Below, piece after piece: positions 9,724-20,083 of a stretch of 64,000 nucleotides of DNA; the stretch's first letter is position 1, and each line of letters opens with the position of its first letter. This DNA comes from Flavobacteriaceae bacterium. Lineage in GTDB: Bacteria > Bacteroidota > Bacteroidia > Flavobacteriales > Flavobacteriaceae. The stretch spans positions 1 to 64,000 of the forward strand of contig JAFMLE010000004.1 of the NCBI GenBank assembly GCA_017852395.1, in the 5' to 3' direction. The notes beneath the pieces are model-generated. The model had not been told where the DNA came from and did not search any database. It saw only the letters and a list, made by a program, of their open reading frames with translations. The translations under genes and the position numbers were made by a program.

Positions 9724-10175
9724 CCCATTAACTGTTTGTAAGAGGGCAAGTTTTCGATAAAATGATAGTGATCGTCACTCTGCTTCATGTCACAAAAATA
9801 ATGATTAATGCCGTTGGTTACCATCAGCAGATGACTCTGTACCGCCCGATTGTATTGTGCTATTTGATCGAAGGTGCGCTGCGAAATTATGACATTAGGA
9901 GCTTTGCATTCTACCAATAACAAAACTTTTCCTTGTGGAGAAAACACAATAATATCGTAACGCTTTTTAACACCATCTACGATCAATTGCTTTTCTACAT
10001 TGATAAGGGTTTTTGGAAATACTTTTTCGTCAACAAGAAATGCTAAGCAGTGCTGACGAACCCATTCTTCGGGAGTGAGCAATACCCATTTTTTACGAAA
10101 AGGATCCCAAATATGCTTCTTATTTTCATTATTTTTGATCGGAAGAGATATCGGCTTAAAATTGAGCTGCTCCAT
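9720..10175 (-). CDS. HsdR N-terminal (type I restriction R-subunit-like) nuclease domain protein
   Basis: 151 residues from ATG 10175 (MEQLNFKPISLP); the longer track start would overlap holA. The fold is that of the HSDR_N nuclease domain: an Asp in KRYDIIVF and ECKAP some 15 residues later form a PD-(D/E)xK-like active site. There is no helicase or methyltransferase partner nearby, so it is not part of a complete restriction system. Similar stand-alone proteins occur in Bacteroidota next to holA; their role is unknown to me. Confidence 0.85.
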   Translation of the reverse strand: MEQLNFKPISLPIKNNENKKHIWDPFRKKWVLLTPEEWVRQHCLAFLVDEKVFPKTLINVEKQLIVDGVKKRYDIIVFSPQGKVLLLVECKAPNVIISQRTFDQIAQYNRAVQSHLLMVTNGINHYFCDMKQSDDHYHFIENLPSYKQLMG

Positions 10176-10196
10176 GATACAAAGGTGCATAAAAAT

Positions 10197-10204
10197 TAGT
10201 TTTG
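10197..10204 (+). promoter_or_regulatory. TAGTTTTG box at the 5' end of holA
   Basis: A perfect TAnnTTTG match on the plus strand. Its last three bases are the TTG used as the holA start in the ORF track. If it is a working promoter, the annotated start codon cannot be in the transcript. Confidence 0.4.
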
Positions 10205-11200
10205 CAGACATACGAACAACTATTTAATGAGATTCAAAAAAAGCAAATACGTCCCGTCTATTTGCTTGCTGGAGAAGAACCCTTTTTTATCGATCAATTG
10301 ACCGATTTGCTCACCGATTCAATCAGTACCCCAGAATCCGAAGCTTTTGATAAGACCATTTTGTATGGCAAAGATGCTCAAGCCAGTCAAATCATTGAAG
10401 CGGCCAAACGATTTCCAATGATGGCAACCCACCAGCTAATTGTTGTACGCGAGGCACAACACCTGGAGCGTCAATTTGAGGCACTTACTCCTTACGTAGA
10501 AAACCCACAGCCACAAACGGTTTTGGTATTTTGTTATAAATACAAAAAATTTGATCAGCGAAAAAAGTTCTTTAAAGCGGTGGACAAAAAAGGGGGGTGT
10601 TTTGAATCAAAGCCCTTGTATGATAACAAGGTAGAACCTTGGATTCTTAATACTTCCAAGCTTTTGGGTTTAAATCTTAGTGCGGCTGCTGGTCGGTTAA
10701 TTTTTTATAATACAGGAAATGATCTTGCCCGGATATATAAAGAACTTGAAAAGTTAAAAATCATTGGAGTTACCAAAGAGATTCTACCAGAGCACATAGA
10801 AAAACACATCGGGTTTAGCAAAGAGTTCAATAATTTTGAGTTGGTCAATGCGTTGGGGGAGAAAAATTTTTCTAAAGCCATCCATATCACACAGCATATG
10901 GGTCACAACCCCAAGCAATACCCTTTGGTTGTTACGGTAAGCACGATATTTTTATTTTTTCAGCGTTTACTTATATACCATGGTTTAGATCAAAAAAATA
11001 ATGCTGCAAGCGTTTTGGGAATCAAGCCCTATTTTGTCAAAGACTATGCACAGGCCAGTATGAAATACTCCATGCGTCAATGCAGTCAAATTATCTCCCT
11101 AATTGCAGAAGCTGATGTTAAAAGTAAAGGAGTAGGAGCAGATGCATCTCAGACCGAAGCACTCCTAAAAGATTTGATTATCGGTATTTTTTCTTGTTAA
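10202..11200 (+). CDS. holA: DNA polymerase III subunit delta
   Basis: 332 residues matching HolA, the clamp-loader subunit that opens the beta sliding clamp. The N-terminus IRPVYLLAGEEPFFIDQLTD is the conserved HolA opening. The C-terminal helical collar domain includes FNNFELVNALGEKNFSKA and a late HNPKQYPLVV stretch. The only in-frame start near the expected N-terminus is TTG 10202, which is unusual and overlaps a promoter-like box. The stop overlaps the convergent dehydrogenase stop (TTAA). Confidence 0.92.
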   Translation: MQTYEQLFNEIQKKQIRPVYLLAGEEPFFIDQLTDLLTDSISTPESEAFDKTILYGKDAQASQIIEAAKRFPMMATHQLIVVREAQHLERQFEALTPYVENPQPQTVLVFCYKYKKFDQRKKFFKAVDKKGGCFESKPLYDNKVEPWILNTSKLLGLNLSAAAGRLIFYNTGNDLARIYKELEKLKIIGVTKEILPEHIEKHIGFSKEFNNFELVNALGEKNFSKAIHITQHMGHNPKQYPLVVTVSTIFLFFQRLLIYHGLDQKNNAASVLGIKPYFVKDYAQASMKYSMRQCSQIISLIAEADVKSKGVGADASQTEALLKDLIIGIFSC

Positions 11201-13602
11201 AATTGAATCGCCGGATAGTGCTGAGGATTAGCCTCGTGAAGCATTTTGTAGGCAGCTTCAAAAATATCGTCCACAGAAGGTTTTGAGAAATAGTCCCCAT
11301 CCGTTCCATAGGCAGGGCGATGTGCTTTTGCAGAAACCAATTTTGGGGCGCTGTCAAGCAACGGATAGATCTGTTGTTCTTCGATCAGCTGCTGCAAAAT
11401 ATACCCCGAAGCGCCTCCCGGTACATCTTCATCTATGATCATCAGTCGGCTGGTTTTGGCTAGACTCTTTCCGATACTTTTGTTGATATCAAGGGGGATT
11501 AGGCTTTGTAAATCGATTACTTCTGCTTCAATGTCAAGGGCTTGAAGTCGTTGGGCCGCTGCTTCAACAAGTCGAAGTGTAGATCCATAACTCACCATGG
11601 TTAAATCGGTTCCAGAACGCAGAACTTCACTCGCCCCAAGGATCATATTAAATGCACCTAGATTGTTTGGCATGGTTTCTTTGAGTCGGTATCCGTTTAG
11701 TGACTCAATAACAATGGCGGGTTGCTTTATTTGCAATAAGCTGTTGTACATTGCCGCTGCTTGCGTCATGTTTCTGGGGGTCAAAATATAGATCCCTCGC
11801 AATAAATGAAGCATACCTCCCATAGGTGATCCTGAGTGCCAAATCCCCTCAAGTCTATGCCCTCTTGTACGGATGATGAGTGGTGCGATTTGTTTGCCAT
11901 GTGTGCGATAACTCAATGAAGCCAAATCATCACTAAGTGTTTGTATTGCATAGAGGACATAATCTAGATATTGAATTTCTGCAATGGGACGCAACCCCCG
12001 AAGTGCCATGCCAATTCCTTGCCCTATTATGGTAGTTTCTCTAATACCTGTGTCTGCAATTCGTGTGGCTCCATATTTGTTTTGTAAACCTTCTAGTCCT
12101 TGATTCACATCGCCTATTTTTCCAACATCTTCGCCAAAAATCAAAAGATCGGGATGCTGAGCAAATAAGGCATCAAAATTGTCTCTCAAAACTAGCCTTC
12201 CATCTACTTCTGAAGTATTTTCTGCATAGGTTACATCAATTTTATTTGCAATTTGACTGTAGTGGTCTTGTGTGTACAAGTGGGACGAAAATCGGGGATT
12301 AAGGGATTTTTTTAGATTTTTAATCCACTGTTGAAGCGCCGTTGTTTCTTTTCCAAAATATAATTTGGAGACCAATCCCCTTGCAATTTCTAGAAGCTCT
12401 TTGTATCCAAAACCATCCAGTTCAGAAAGGTTTTTGATCGCAAGAACAACATTTGGATTGTTATTGGTAAGTTTTACCGTTTGTTGCAACTCGGTGAGTA
12501 ACTCTTCTTTTGCTTTTAGGATGGGTGCATTATGTGATTTCCAAGCCTTGGTCCTGGCTTCTCGCACCGTTGTGTTTATTCCATTTTCAATGGACTCAAG
12601 TTCGGAGGCTGTGGCAATACCTTGTTGCAAAATCCAATTTCTAAATTGCAAGTTGCAATCGTATTCTTTCTCCCAAGCTAGACGTTCTTTGGACTTGTAG
12701 CGCTCATGAGAACCAGAAGTAGAATGCCCTAGGGGCTGTGTAAGCTCGGTTACATGCACAACTACAGGGGTATGTGCTGTACGGGCCAATTTGGCTGCAT
12801 AGGAGTAGGCCTTTATAAGCGCTGTGTAGTCCCAGCCTTTAACGGAAATTATTTCTACACCGGTCTCATGCGCTGTTTTTTGAAATCCTTCCAATACCTT
12901 AGAGATGCTGCCTTTTGTAATCTGATCTTTGTTGTGTACAGAGATGCCATAGTCATCATCATAAATACTCAAGACAAGTGGAACTTGTAGAACGCCGGCA
13001 GCATTGATGGTTTCAAAAAATTGTCCTTCAGCTGTGCTGGCATTTCCAATAGTCCCCCAACATATTTCGTTGCCGTTTTTCGAAAAGTGGTTGCCGTTGG
13101 GGAGAGACAATTCACGATAAATTTTTGAAGCCTGAGCAAGACCAAGCATTCTGGGCATTTGAGCTGCGGTAGGAGAGAGGTCGGCACTGTGATTTTTCAA
13201 CTTTGATAAGGGCAACCAGTTCCCATTTGCGTCAATCAATGGGGTCATAAAATGACCGCCCATTTGTCGCCCAGAAGACATGGGCTCCACTCCAGGCTCT
13301 GTATTGGCGTAAATGGCGTGAAAGAAAGCCTCTTCGCTCAGAAAACCTTGGCCCATCAAAAGCGTTTGATCTCTATAATATCCCGATCTAAAATCTCCGG
13401 GCTCAAAAAAATGATTAATAACCAGTTGAGGCAGTTCTTTACCATCGCCAAAAATCCCAAAACTACCTTTGCCCGACAAAACTTCACGACGACCCAATAG
13501 GCTACAAGCCCTGCTTTTGTAGGCTAGAGTATAGTCTTCACATACACGAGCTTTAAATTGTTCGTAATCGAGTTTTACTGAGGATTCTTTGCTAAATGTC
13601 AT
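11197..13602 (-). CDS. 2-oxoacid dehydrogenase E1 component, fused alpha and beta subunits (copy A)
   Basis: 801 residues. About 1-400 resemble E1 alpha and about 455-801 resemble E1 beta (EVDGRLVLRDNFDALF, IFGEDVGKIGDVNQG, and the C-terminal transketolase domain with MIIDEDVPGG). Such fused E1 proteins in Bacteroidota are usually annotated as branched-chain 2-oxoacid dehydrogenase, which feeds acyl-CoA for branched lipids. The ThDP motif reads GNASTAEG ... YDDDYGIS instead of the classic GDG ... NN. No E2 or E3 gene is adjacent. A TAAATTTG box sits 7 nt before the ATG. Confidence 0.88.
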   Translation of the reverse strand: MTFSKESSVKLDYEQFKARVCEDYTLAYKSRACSLLGRREVLSGKGSFGIFGDGKELPQLVINHFFEPGDFRSGYYRDQTLLMGQGFLSEEAFFHAIYANTEPGVEPMSSGRQMGGHFMTPLIDANGNWLPLSKLKNHSADLSPTAAQMPRMLGLAQASKIYRELSLPNGNHFSKNGNEICWGTIGNASTAEGQFFETINAAGVLQVPLVLSIYDDDYGISVHNKDQITKGSISKVLEGFQKTAHETGVEIISVKGWDYTALIKAYSYAAKLARTAHTPVVVHVTELTQPLGHSTSGSHERYKSKERLAWEKEYDCNLQFRNWILQQGIATASELESIENGINTTVREARTKAWKSHNAPILKAKEELLTELQQTVKLTNNNPNVVLAIKNLSELDGFGYKELLEIARGLVSKLYFGKETTALQQWIKNLKKSLNPRFSSHLYTQDHYSQIANKIDVTYAENTSEVDGRLVLRDNFDALFAQHPDLLIFGEDVGKIGDVNQGLEGLQNKYGATRIADTGIRETTIIGQGIGMALRGLRPIAEIQYLDYVLYAIQTLSDDLASLSYRTHGKQIAPLIIRTRGHRLEGIWHSGSPMGGMLHLLRGIYILTPRNMTQAAAMYNSLLQIKQPAIVIESLNGYRLKETMPNNLGAFNMILGASEVLRSGTDLTMVSYGSTLRLVEAAAQRLQALDIEAEVIDLQSLIPLDINKSIGKSLAKTSRLMIIDEDVPGGASGYILQQLIEEQQIYPLLDSAPKLVSAKAHRPAYGTDGDYFSKPSVDDIFEAAYKMLHEANPQHYPAIQF

Positions 13603-13609
13603 TGGCCCT

Positions 13610-13617
13610 CAAATTTA
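13610..13617 (-). promoter_or_regulatory. Probable -7 box of E1 fusion A (TAAATTTG)
   Basis: Minus-strand TAAATTTG matches TAnnTTTG and ends 7 nt before the ATG at 13602, predicting an almost leaderless mRNA. Confidence 0.5.
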
Positions 13618-13642
13618 CGAAAAATTTACATTTTTTATAACG

Positions 13643-16474
13643 CTAAAACCAACGACGAGAAAACAAGTTAGCAAGTTGTTTGGGACGTATTGAAAGTACA
13701 AATCGGATTTTTTCATGATAGTTGATCTGTGTAACTTCCCAGCCCATAGTAGAGGCAATCGGAAAATAGGCTTCTAAATAATCCGGCAAAATATTCAATC
13801 GCAAACCGGTATCATAAAACGAACGAATTGGATGCTTTTGATTTTTTAGCAATCCCAAATCTAAGTAGGCCTCGACCCAGCGCCACAATCCCATACTTAG
13901 ATTGGTTGACAACAACCACTTGTTGGCATTGGAATTGGGAATAATAGACTTGAACCCGCCTTCTGCCATAACAAATTGTTGGCCAAAAAAACCCGACGTT
14001 TCAGAGCGCCCAAAAAAAGGAAGCTCAAACAAATAGTCTGTAGGTCGATTTAGGTTAAAATCAAAGTAAGACTGAGAACCTGTTCGGCTGCTTATAAAAT
14101 AACCTGCAAAAACACGGGCTTGAAACTGTCGGCCGCTTGGGAAAAGTCTTCGGAAATCAGCCGTGTAATCCATTTTAGAAAAATGGGTTGAAAATTCGAT
14201 TCCCAGATCACTCGTGATGTAATTGATGGTTTGATTGTCTGTATATAAATAACGGGTTTTGAAAACGGTATATTCTGGGTTACCCTCACCTAGAACTTGT
14301 TCCTGTTTTTCAACTCTATAAATGGAAAAATTAAGCAACTTTCGGATATTTGATCGTAAGTCGGGTGTCCGAAACAACAGGGACACATTTGGAGCAATAA
14401 CATTGTATCGTTTATTATTGGCATAATGAAATGAGTTTCCAGATACATTGAAAAGCGTTAAATAGTTTTTGGATTTTGGGCGGTACCATCTGTAGGTACC
14501 ACTAAAGCTTCCCACTACGGTATTTTCCAAAAATGAATACTCGGGTTTGATGTCCATAGAAAAGCGTTGTGCACCGATTTTTTTGTTGTTAAATCGAATA
14601 CCACCCGTAATTCCATCATAGAGGTTATAACTGTTTATAGGGTTGAAAAAGACTTGAATTTTTTTGGGATTTTCGATGTCTTTCAACGCTCTAAATTGAA
14701 AGGATTCGGCAATTGGTCCAGGGTTGATTTTTCTCCAATTATTTTTTTTGTTGAGTTCTGGCAATCCATTTTGCGCATTTATGGCGACATAATCTGCATC
14801 ATATTTGGGCAAAAAAAGCGTGTATTCCTCACTGGGCATTACCCATCTGTTATATACGATAGAGTCCCCTTTGAGCAGATTGATTTTTACGGGTATTGAG
14901 GAATTGAATTTATCTGACAATGTGATTTTAAAACCGTCTGAGCGCACTTCAGGTTTGGATAATGCATAATCCAAGACCGCATCGGTATCTAATAAATTCT
15001 TGAAAAACCAATCCAAGTTTTTATTTGAATATTGTTGAAAATAGTCTTGGGTTGCTGCGGATTGAGAATGATCAAAAAGATCTAAAAGTAGCTGCTCCAT
15101 ACTTTGGCTGCCGATATAATCTTCGAGATAACGCAAAGCGAGTCCGGCAGTATAAGGGTTTGCAATGCGGGCATTGTAGCGCGTCAATTGATCTTTGGAT
15201 AGGGTTGCTTTTTGATAATTGTTTAAACGGAGCATTTGCTCAGAAAGCAACATAAATCCTTGGTTAAATCCAATTTTAGCAAATTGATAACTTTTGACAA
15301 TAGGAAAACGAGAGAGCCTGCCAATAAATTTTTTTTCTGGATAATACGTTTCAATGTATTTCATTGTAAGATAAACGTGCAATCCCTCGCTAAGCCAATG
15401 ATTTTTACGTTGGTCCATTGACAAATTGGATTTGATGTATTCACCACTTATGGTTTTCAATAGTTTTACTTCGTTTAAAAAAACCACGTCAAACGGACTC
15501 AAAATTTCCGGCAGTTGGCTCAAACCATAAAAAGGGCTTTTGTTGTAGTCTTTTTGGGTTACTAAAAGTTTAGGATGAGTGCTTTGCCCAAGTTGTGATA
15601 CTAAAAAATCATGAATTTTTTGCAAACTACGTTCAAAGTTTTCTTGAGTGTTTTCGGGTTCTTTAAGGTCTGTAGCGATGGAAAAACCATCTTTGAGAAT
15701 AGCGGTAGAAAAGGTTTTTTGCTGCTCTAGAACCAGCTTAACTTCATGAATGTTTTGCCCCGATAGCAAATATGTTTTTTGGAGCGCTAGAGGGCCCTTT
15801 GCTTGATTTTTGATATGTAGATTAGATACCAGTGTGTAAGAAGCAGGTGCACTTAGTTGGATTTGATAGTCAGAAAATTCTAAACTGGCATCGTCCAAAT
15901 TGAGGTTGCTATATTTTTTCCAACCGGTTTTAGAATACGGACTCAACGTGATGATCCAATGTCGTAGATCAATGGTTTTTTTGACAGGATTGACTCCATA
16001 ACCCGTAAATCGCGCATTAGGAATTTTGATCAGATAGCGCAGCTTTATTGATTTTTTTTCACCGGGCAACGCGGACTCTAACAGCGGAATTGCAATAAGA
16101 TCTTGCTGGTTTTCGATCCGAAATCCTTTTAACGTATCAGAAGAAGTCGTGATGTGTTGTAGTGTTGTATATCCAAAATTCTTTTTGTTTGAAAGGTAAA
16201 AACTGCGATCAAATTCTTCTGCAAAACGCTTTGATAGGGGTGTGTTATAAGCACTGTATGCATTGATCCAATCGTTTAAAAAAAGAGTGTCGATTTTTTG
16301 TTCCGTCAGATTTTCGAAAGTTATGACTTGGTCGATTTGAATCTGATTAAGACTGTCTATTAGAACAGCGTTTAGTTGGTAGGTTGGATTGAGCTGTCCA
16401 AAAGCGAGCTGTTGCCCCACTGCCAACAGCTGAAAAGCACAAATAAAACGGTACAAAAAATGTTGCTTTTTCAA
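13643..16474 (-). CDS. M1 aminopeptidase-like protein with lost zinc motif and C-terminal outer-membrane beta-barrel
   Basis: 943 residues. A signal peptide (about 1-26, ending FGQ) is followed by an M1-like N-terminal beta domain and a gluzincin-like region with WLSEGLHVYLTMKY near 360, which corresponds to the NEGFA-type third zinc ligand. Where HExxH should stand, 23 residues earlier, the sequence reads KTISG, so catalysis is unlikely. From about residue 600 on, alternating aromatic/polar strands and a final Phe (SRRWF) suggest an outer-membrane beta-barrel. The start is TTG 16474; no ATG is available. It lies 8 nt downstream of the LOG gene and may share its transcript. Confidence 0.75.
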   Translation of the reverse strand: MKKQHFLYRFICAFQLLAVGQQLAFGQLNPTYQLNAVLIDSLNQIQIDQVITFENLTEQKIDTLFLNDWINAYSAYNTPLSKRFAEEFDRSFYLSNKKNFGYTTLQHITTSSDTLKGFRIENQQDLIAIPLLESALPGEKKSIKLRYLIKIPNARFTGYGVNPVKKTIDLRHWIITLSPYSKTGWKKYSNLNLDDASLEFSDYQIQLSAPASYTLVSNLHIKNQAKGPLALQKTYLLSGQNIHEVKLVLEQQKTFSTAILKDGFSIATDLKEPENTQENFERSLQKIHDFLVSQLGQSTHPKLLVTQKDYNKSPFYGLSQLPEILSPFDVVFLNEVKLLKTISGEYIKSNLSMDQRKNHWLSEGLHVYLTMKYIETYYPEKKFIGRLSRFPIVKSYQFAKIGFNQGFMLLSEQMLRLNNYQKATLSKDQLTRYNARIANPYTAGLALRYLEDYIGSQSMEQLLLDLFDHSQSAATQDYFQQYSNKNLDWFFKNLLDTDAVLDYALSKPEVRSDGFKITLSDKFNSSIPVKINLLKGDSIVYNRWVMPSEEYTLFLPKYDADYVAINAQNGLPELNKKNNWRKINPGPIAESFQFRALKDIENPKKIQVFFNPINSYNLYDGITGGIRFNNKKIGAQRFSMDIKPEYSFLENTVVGSFSGTYRWYRPKSKNYLTLFNVSGNSFHYANNKRYNVIAPNVSLLFRTPDLRSNIRKLLNFSIYRVEKQEQVLGEGNPEYTVFKTRYLYTDNQTINYITSDLGIEFSTHFSKMDYTADFRRLFPSGRQFQARVFAGYFISSRTGSQSYFDFNLNRPTDYLFELPFFGRSETSGFFGQQFVMAEGGFKSIIPNSNANKWLLSTNLSMGLWRWVEAYLDLGLLKNQKHPIRSFYDTGLRLNILPDYLEAYFPIASTMGWEVTQINYHEKIRFVLSIRPKQLANLFSRRWF

Positions 16475-16482
16475 CTTTTAGA

Positions 16483-17172
16483 TTAAAAATTGGGACGGTA
16501 AAGTTCTTTTTTATGAAAGTTACTCAATGCATCAATTACTTCATCAACCGTGTCCACAATCTCTATTAGGTCCAGATCGCTTGCACTGATGTATTTTTCG
16601 TTTAGCAAGGTATCTTTGATCCAATCAATCAAGCCCCTCCAGTAATCACTACCCACCAAAATGATAGGAAAACGAAGGATCTTTTCGGTTTGAATAAGCG
16701 TAAAAGCTTCAAAAAGTTCATCTAAGGTGCCGATACCTCCAGGAAGAACAACAAACCCCTGAGCGTATTTGACAAACATGACCTTACGAACAAAAAAATA
16801 TTCAAACGTCATTTGCTTATCAATATCAATATACGGGTTAATGTTTTGCTCAAAAGGTAGGTTTATGTTGAGACCAACAGAGGTGCCATTGGCAAGCCGC
16901 GCTCCTTTGTTGGCCGCTTCCATAATACCGGGTCCTCCACCAGTTATGATGCCGTAGCCATTTTCTGTAATGGCTTTTGCTATTGCAACAGCCAATTCAT
17001 AATGGGGTGTGTTTTGCTTGGTACGAGCAGATCCAAAAATGGAGATGCAAGGCCCAATAGCGCTCATGGTTTCGTATCCTGTTACAAACTCACTCATGAT
17101 CTTAAAAAGTGCCCAAGAATCATTGGCTTTAGTGCCTACCCAGTTTTTGATGTTTGATTGTTCGTCTTCCAT
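16483..17172 (-). CDS. LOG family protein (TIGR00730, Rossmann fold)
   Basis: 229 residues with the two LOG signatures: GYGIITGGGPGIMEAANKGA and the PGGIGTLDELFEAFT loop (PGGxGTxxE), which bind the nucleotide phosphate. Characterised relatives cleave cytokinin riboside 5'-monophosphates or release ribose-5-phosphate from AMP. In bacteria the physiological role is often nucleotide turnover; the exact substrate is not visible here. It sits between uvrA (16 nt upstream) and the M1-like gene on the same strand. Confidence 0.9.
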   Translation of the reverse strand: MEDEQSNIKNWVGTKANDSWALFKIMSEFVTGYETMSAIGPCISIFGSARTKQNTPHYELAVAIAKAITENGYGIITGGGPGIMEAANKGARLANGTSVGLNINLPFEQNINPYIDIDKQMTFEYFFVRKVMFVKYAQGFVVLPGGIGTLDELFEAFTLIQTEKILRFPIILVGSDYWRGLIDWIKDTLLNEKYISASDLDLIEIVDTVDEVIDALSNFHKKELYRPNF

Positions 17173-17188
17173 AGATCAATTAGTCATT

Positions 17189-20029
17189 TCACTTAAAGTT
17201 ATCAATTTCACGTCTTAAATAGGCGGCCGTATGACTCTTTTTTTCTTTTATCACCTCTTCGGGTGTGCCACAGGCTAGGATTTCTCCACCATATTTGCCA
17301 CCCTCTGGGCCGATATCGATCAGATAATCTACCTGTCGTATAACGTCCAGATTGTGCTCTATAATCAAGACCGTGTTGCCACGATCGACGAGCTTATTGA
17401 GCATCTCCATCAATACTCTAATGTCTTCAAAGTGCAGTCCTGTCGTGGGCTCATCCAATATGTAAATTGTTTGCCCAGTGTCTTTTTTTGACAACTCACT
17501 AGCCAATTTGATGCGCTGTGCTTCGCCACCCGATAGGGTTGTCGATGATTGCCCCAATGCAATGTAGCCCAAACCAACTTCTTTGATTGTTTTTAGTTTT
17601 CGATAAATTTTTGGAATACTTTCAAAAAAGTCGCAAGCTTCGGCTATATTCATCTCAAGAACATCTGCAATGGATTTTCCTTTGTAGCGGATTTCAAGAG
17701 TTTCGCGATTAAATCGTTTTCCTTGACAGGTTTCGCATTCCACATAGACATCGGGCAAAAAATTCATCTCGATCACCTTCATGCCGCCGCCCTGACACGT
17801 TTCGCAACGACCTCCTTTGACATTGAAACTGAAGCGTCCCGGTTTATACCCCCTAATTTGAGCTTCTGGTGTTTTGGTAAATAAGATACGTATCTCACTA
17901 AAAACACCACAATAGGTGGCGGGGTTGCTTCTTGGCGTTCTTCCTATTGGGCTTTGATTGATGTCAACAACTTTGTCAAGGTGTTTTAGCCCACTAATTT
18001 TTTGATAGGGCAAGGGAGTTTTTACGCCATTAAAAAAATGTGCATTTAAAATCGGATAAAGTGTCTCGTTGATCAGTGTCGATTTGCCACTACCTGATAC
18101 GCCCGTTACTCCAATCATTAGTCCTAGTGGTAACCGAACCGAAATGTTTTTTAAGTTATTTCCCGTGCACCCCTCCAAGACCAATTCGTTTCCATTTCCT
18201 TTTCTTCGTGCTTTGGGTGTTGGGATTTCCTTTTCACGATTGAGGTATTGTGCTGTTAGTGAATTTGCTTTTGCTATTTGCTCAGGCGTCCCTTGTGCAA
18301 CAATTTGACCACCACGAATACCTGCCATAGGACCAATATCCAGCACGTGATCTGCAGCGAGAATCATGTCTTTATCATGCTCAACAACGATTACTGAATT
18401 TCCAATATCGCGAAGCGCCGCCAACGATTGAATCAAACGCTGATTGTCTCGCTGATGAAGACCAATGCTGGGTTCATCAAGGATATAGAGAACACCGACC
18501 AATTGCGAACCAATTTGAGTGGCCAATCGGATACGTTGGGCTTCCCCGCCGGAAAGAGATTTTGAAGATCGGTTGAGGGTCAGGTAGTTGAGTCCTACGT
18601 CTAACAAGAATTGCAGTCGCACTTTGATTTCTTTAATGACTTCGCTACCAACTTTTCGTTCATTTTCGCTTAAATTTTCAGCTACTTGATCAAACCATGC
18701 ATAGAGATCGACCAAGTCCATGCTCGAAATGTCCGCTATATTTTTATTGTCAATTTTGAAAAATAGGGCTTCTTTTTTCAAACGGCTACCGGCACATTCG
18801 GGGCAGGTTCTTTCGTCCATAAATCCCGAAGCCCAACGTCGGATGCTCATCGAGTCGCTGTGTTCGTGCTGATTTTTGATGAAATTTATAATCCCTTCAT
18901 AATCCACAACATAATCGCGGGTGATGCCCAATGATTTGGAGGGTATGCTGAATTTTTCGTTTCCACCATTGAGAATCACATCTAATCCTTGCTTTGGAAT
19001 TTTTTTGATGGGGTCGTTAAGAGAGAATTGATAACAAACCGCTATGTTTTCTAGTTGTTTAAATGCCCAGTTTTTTTTTGACTCACCAAGGGGTGTCAAT
19101 CCACCCTGATTGATTGATTTGTTGGGGTCTGGAATGATTTTTTCTAAACTGACCACATGTTCTGTACCCAGTCCCTTGCAGGCATCGCACATGCCCTTGG
19201 GGGAATTAAAACTAAAGGTATTTGGCTCAGGTTTGGGATAGGATATACCTGTTGAAGGGCACATCAAATTTCGACTAAAATAACGGGGTTTCTGATCCTC
19301 CAAATCATAGACCAACATGCTGTCATCGCCATATCGCATGGCAATGTCTATGGATTCTTGAATGCGTTTTTGACCCGCAACGTCATTTGTTACCTTTAAA
19401 CGATCGATTACCAAGTCGATATCATGGGTTTTGTAGCGATCCACCTTCATTCCGGGCTTTAGATCCATTATTTCGCCATCCACACGAACACGGTTAAAAC
19501 CTTGACGCGCTAGTGAATCAAAAAGTTCGCGGTAATGCCCTTTACGGGATTTTATCAAGGGTGCAAGAAGTGCAATTTTTGTATTTAAAAAAGCTTCTTG
19601 TATCAAGTCAATGATCTGAGAGTCCGCATAACTGACCATACGCTCATTGGTATGATAACTATAGGCTGTTCCTACACGCGCAAATAGTAAACGAATAAAA
19701 TCATACAGCTCAGTGATGGTGCCTACCGTAGATCGTGGGTTTTTGGAAGTCGTCTTTTGCTCAATAGCAATAACTGGAGACAAACCATCGATTTTATCAA
19801 CTTCGGGACGTTCTAAATTGCCCAGAAATTGACGTACATATGCAGAAAAGGTTTCCATATAGCGTCGCTGTCCCTCTGCATAAATTGTGTCAAAGGCCAA
19901 AGAAGACTTCCCACTACCAGAAAGCCCCGTAATGACCACCAATTTTTCGCGGGGAATGGAGAGGGTCAGGTTTTTGAGATTGTGCACTCGGGCACCCTCT
20001 ATGTCAATAGTTTGCTGCTGTAATTTCAT
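17189..20029 (-). CDS. uvrA: Excinuclease ABC subunit A
   Basis: 946 residues, normal for UvrA, the damage-sensing ATPase of nucleotide excision repair. Both ABC modules are intact: Walker [15 protein letters not shown] near residue 35 and [15 protein letters not shown] near 645, with the signatures [14 protein letters not shown] and [14 protein letters not shown]. Zinc-finger cysteines occur in [22 protein letters not shown] and [26 protein letters not shown] box lies 13 nt before the ATG. Downstream is the LOG gene on the same strand. Confidence 0.98.
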   Translation of the reverse strand: MKLQQQTIDIEGARVHNLKNLTLSIPREKLVVITGLSGSGKSSLAFDTIYAEGQRRYMETFSAYVRQFLGNLERPEVDKIDGLSPVIAIEQKTTSKNPRSTVGTITELYDFIRLLFARVGTAYSYHTNERMVSYADSQIIDLIQEAFLNTKIALLAPLIKSRKGHYRELFDSLARQGFNRVRVDGEIMDLKPGMKVDRYKTHDIDLVIDRLKVTNDVAGQKRIQESIDIAMRYGDDSMLVYDLEDQKPRYFSRNLMCPSTGISYPKPEPNTFSFNSPKGMCDACKGLGTEHVVSLEKIIPDPNKSINQGGLTPLGESKKNWAFKQLENIAVCYQFSLNDPIKKIPKQGLDVILNGGNEKFSIPSKSLGITRDYVVDYEGIINFIKNQHEHSDSMSIRRWASGFMDERTCPECAGSRLKKEALFFKIDNKNIADISSMDLVDLYAWFDQVAENLSENERKVGSEVIKEIKVRLQFLLDVGLNYLTLNRSSKSLSGGEAQRIRLATQIGSQLVGVLYILDEPSIGLHQRDNQRLIQSLAALRDIGNSVIVVEHDKDMILAADHVLDIGPMAGIRGGQIVAQGTPEQIAKANSLTAQYLNREKEIPTPKARRKGNGNELVLEGCTGNNLKNISVRLPLGLMIGVTGVSGSGKSTLINETLYPILNAHFFNGVKTPLPYQKISGLKHLDKVVDINQSPIGRTPRSNPATYCGVFSEIRILFTKTPEAQIRGYKPGRFSFNVKGGRCETCQGGGMKVIEMNFLPDVYVECETCQGKRFNRETLEIRYKGKSIADVLEMNIAEACDFFESIPKIYRKLKTIKEVGLGYIALGQSSTTLSGGEAQRIKLASELSKKDTGQTIYILDEPTTGLHFEDIRVLMEMLNKLVDRGNTVLIIEHNLDVIRQVDYLIDIGPEGGKYGGEILACGTPEEVIKEKKSHTAAYLRREIDNFK

Positions 20030-20042
20030 AGCTTAGAAGGGG

Positions 20043-20050
20043 CAAAAGTA
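20043..20050 (-). promoter_or_regulatory. Probable -7 box of uvrA (TACTTTTG)
   Basis: Minus-strand TACTTTTG matches TAnnTTTG, 13 nt before the uvrA ATG, in the short gap after the gamma-glutamyltranspeptidase gene. No SOS-box-like palindrome was noticed beside it. Confidence 0.5.
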
Positions 20051-20083
20051 CGTTTTTTGATCGTAAATAGTGGTCAAGTAAAT

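Noticed and set aside
9720-10175. Part of a type I restriction-modification defence island
   Set aside because: No hsdM, hsdS, helicase or other defence gene is nearby; neighbours are housekeeping genes.
14567-14899. 110-aa plus-strand ORF inside the M1-like gene
   Set aside because: Antisense shadow; no motif and low-quality composition.
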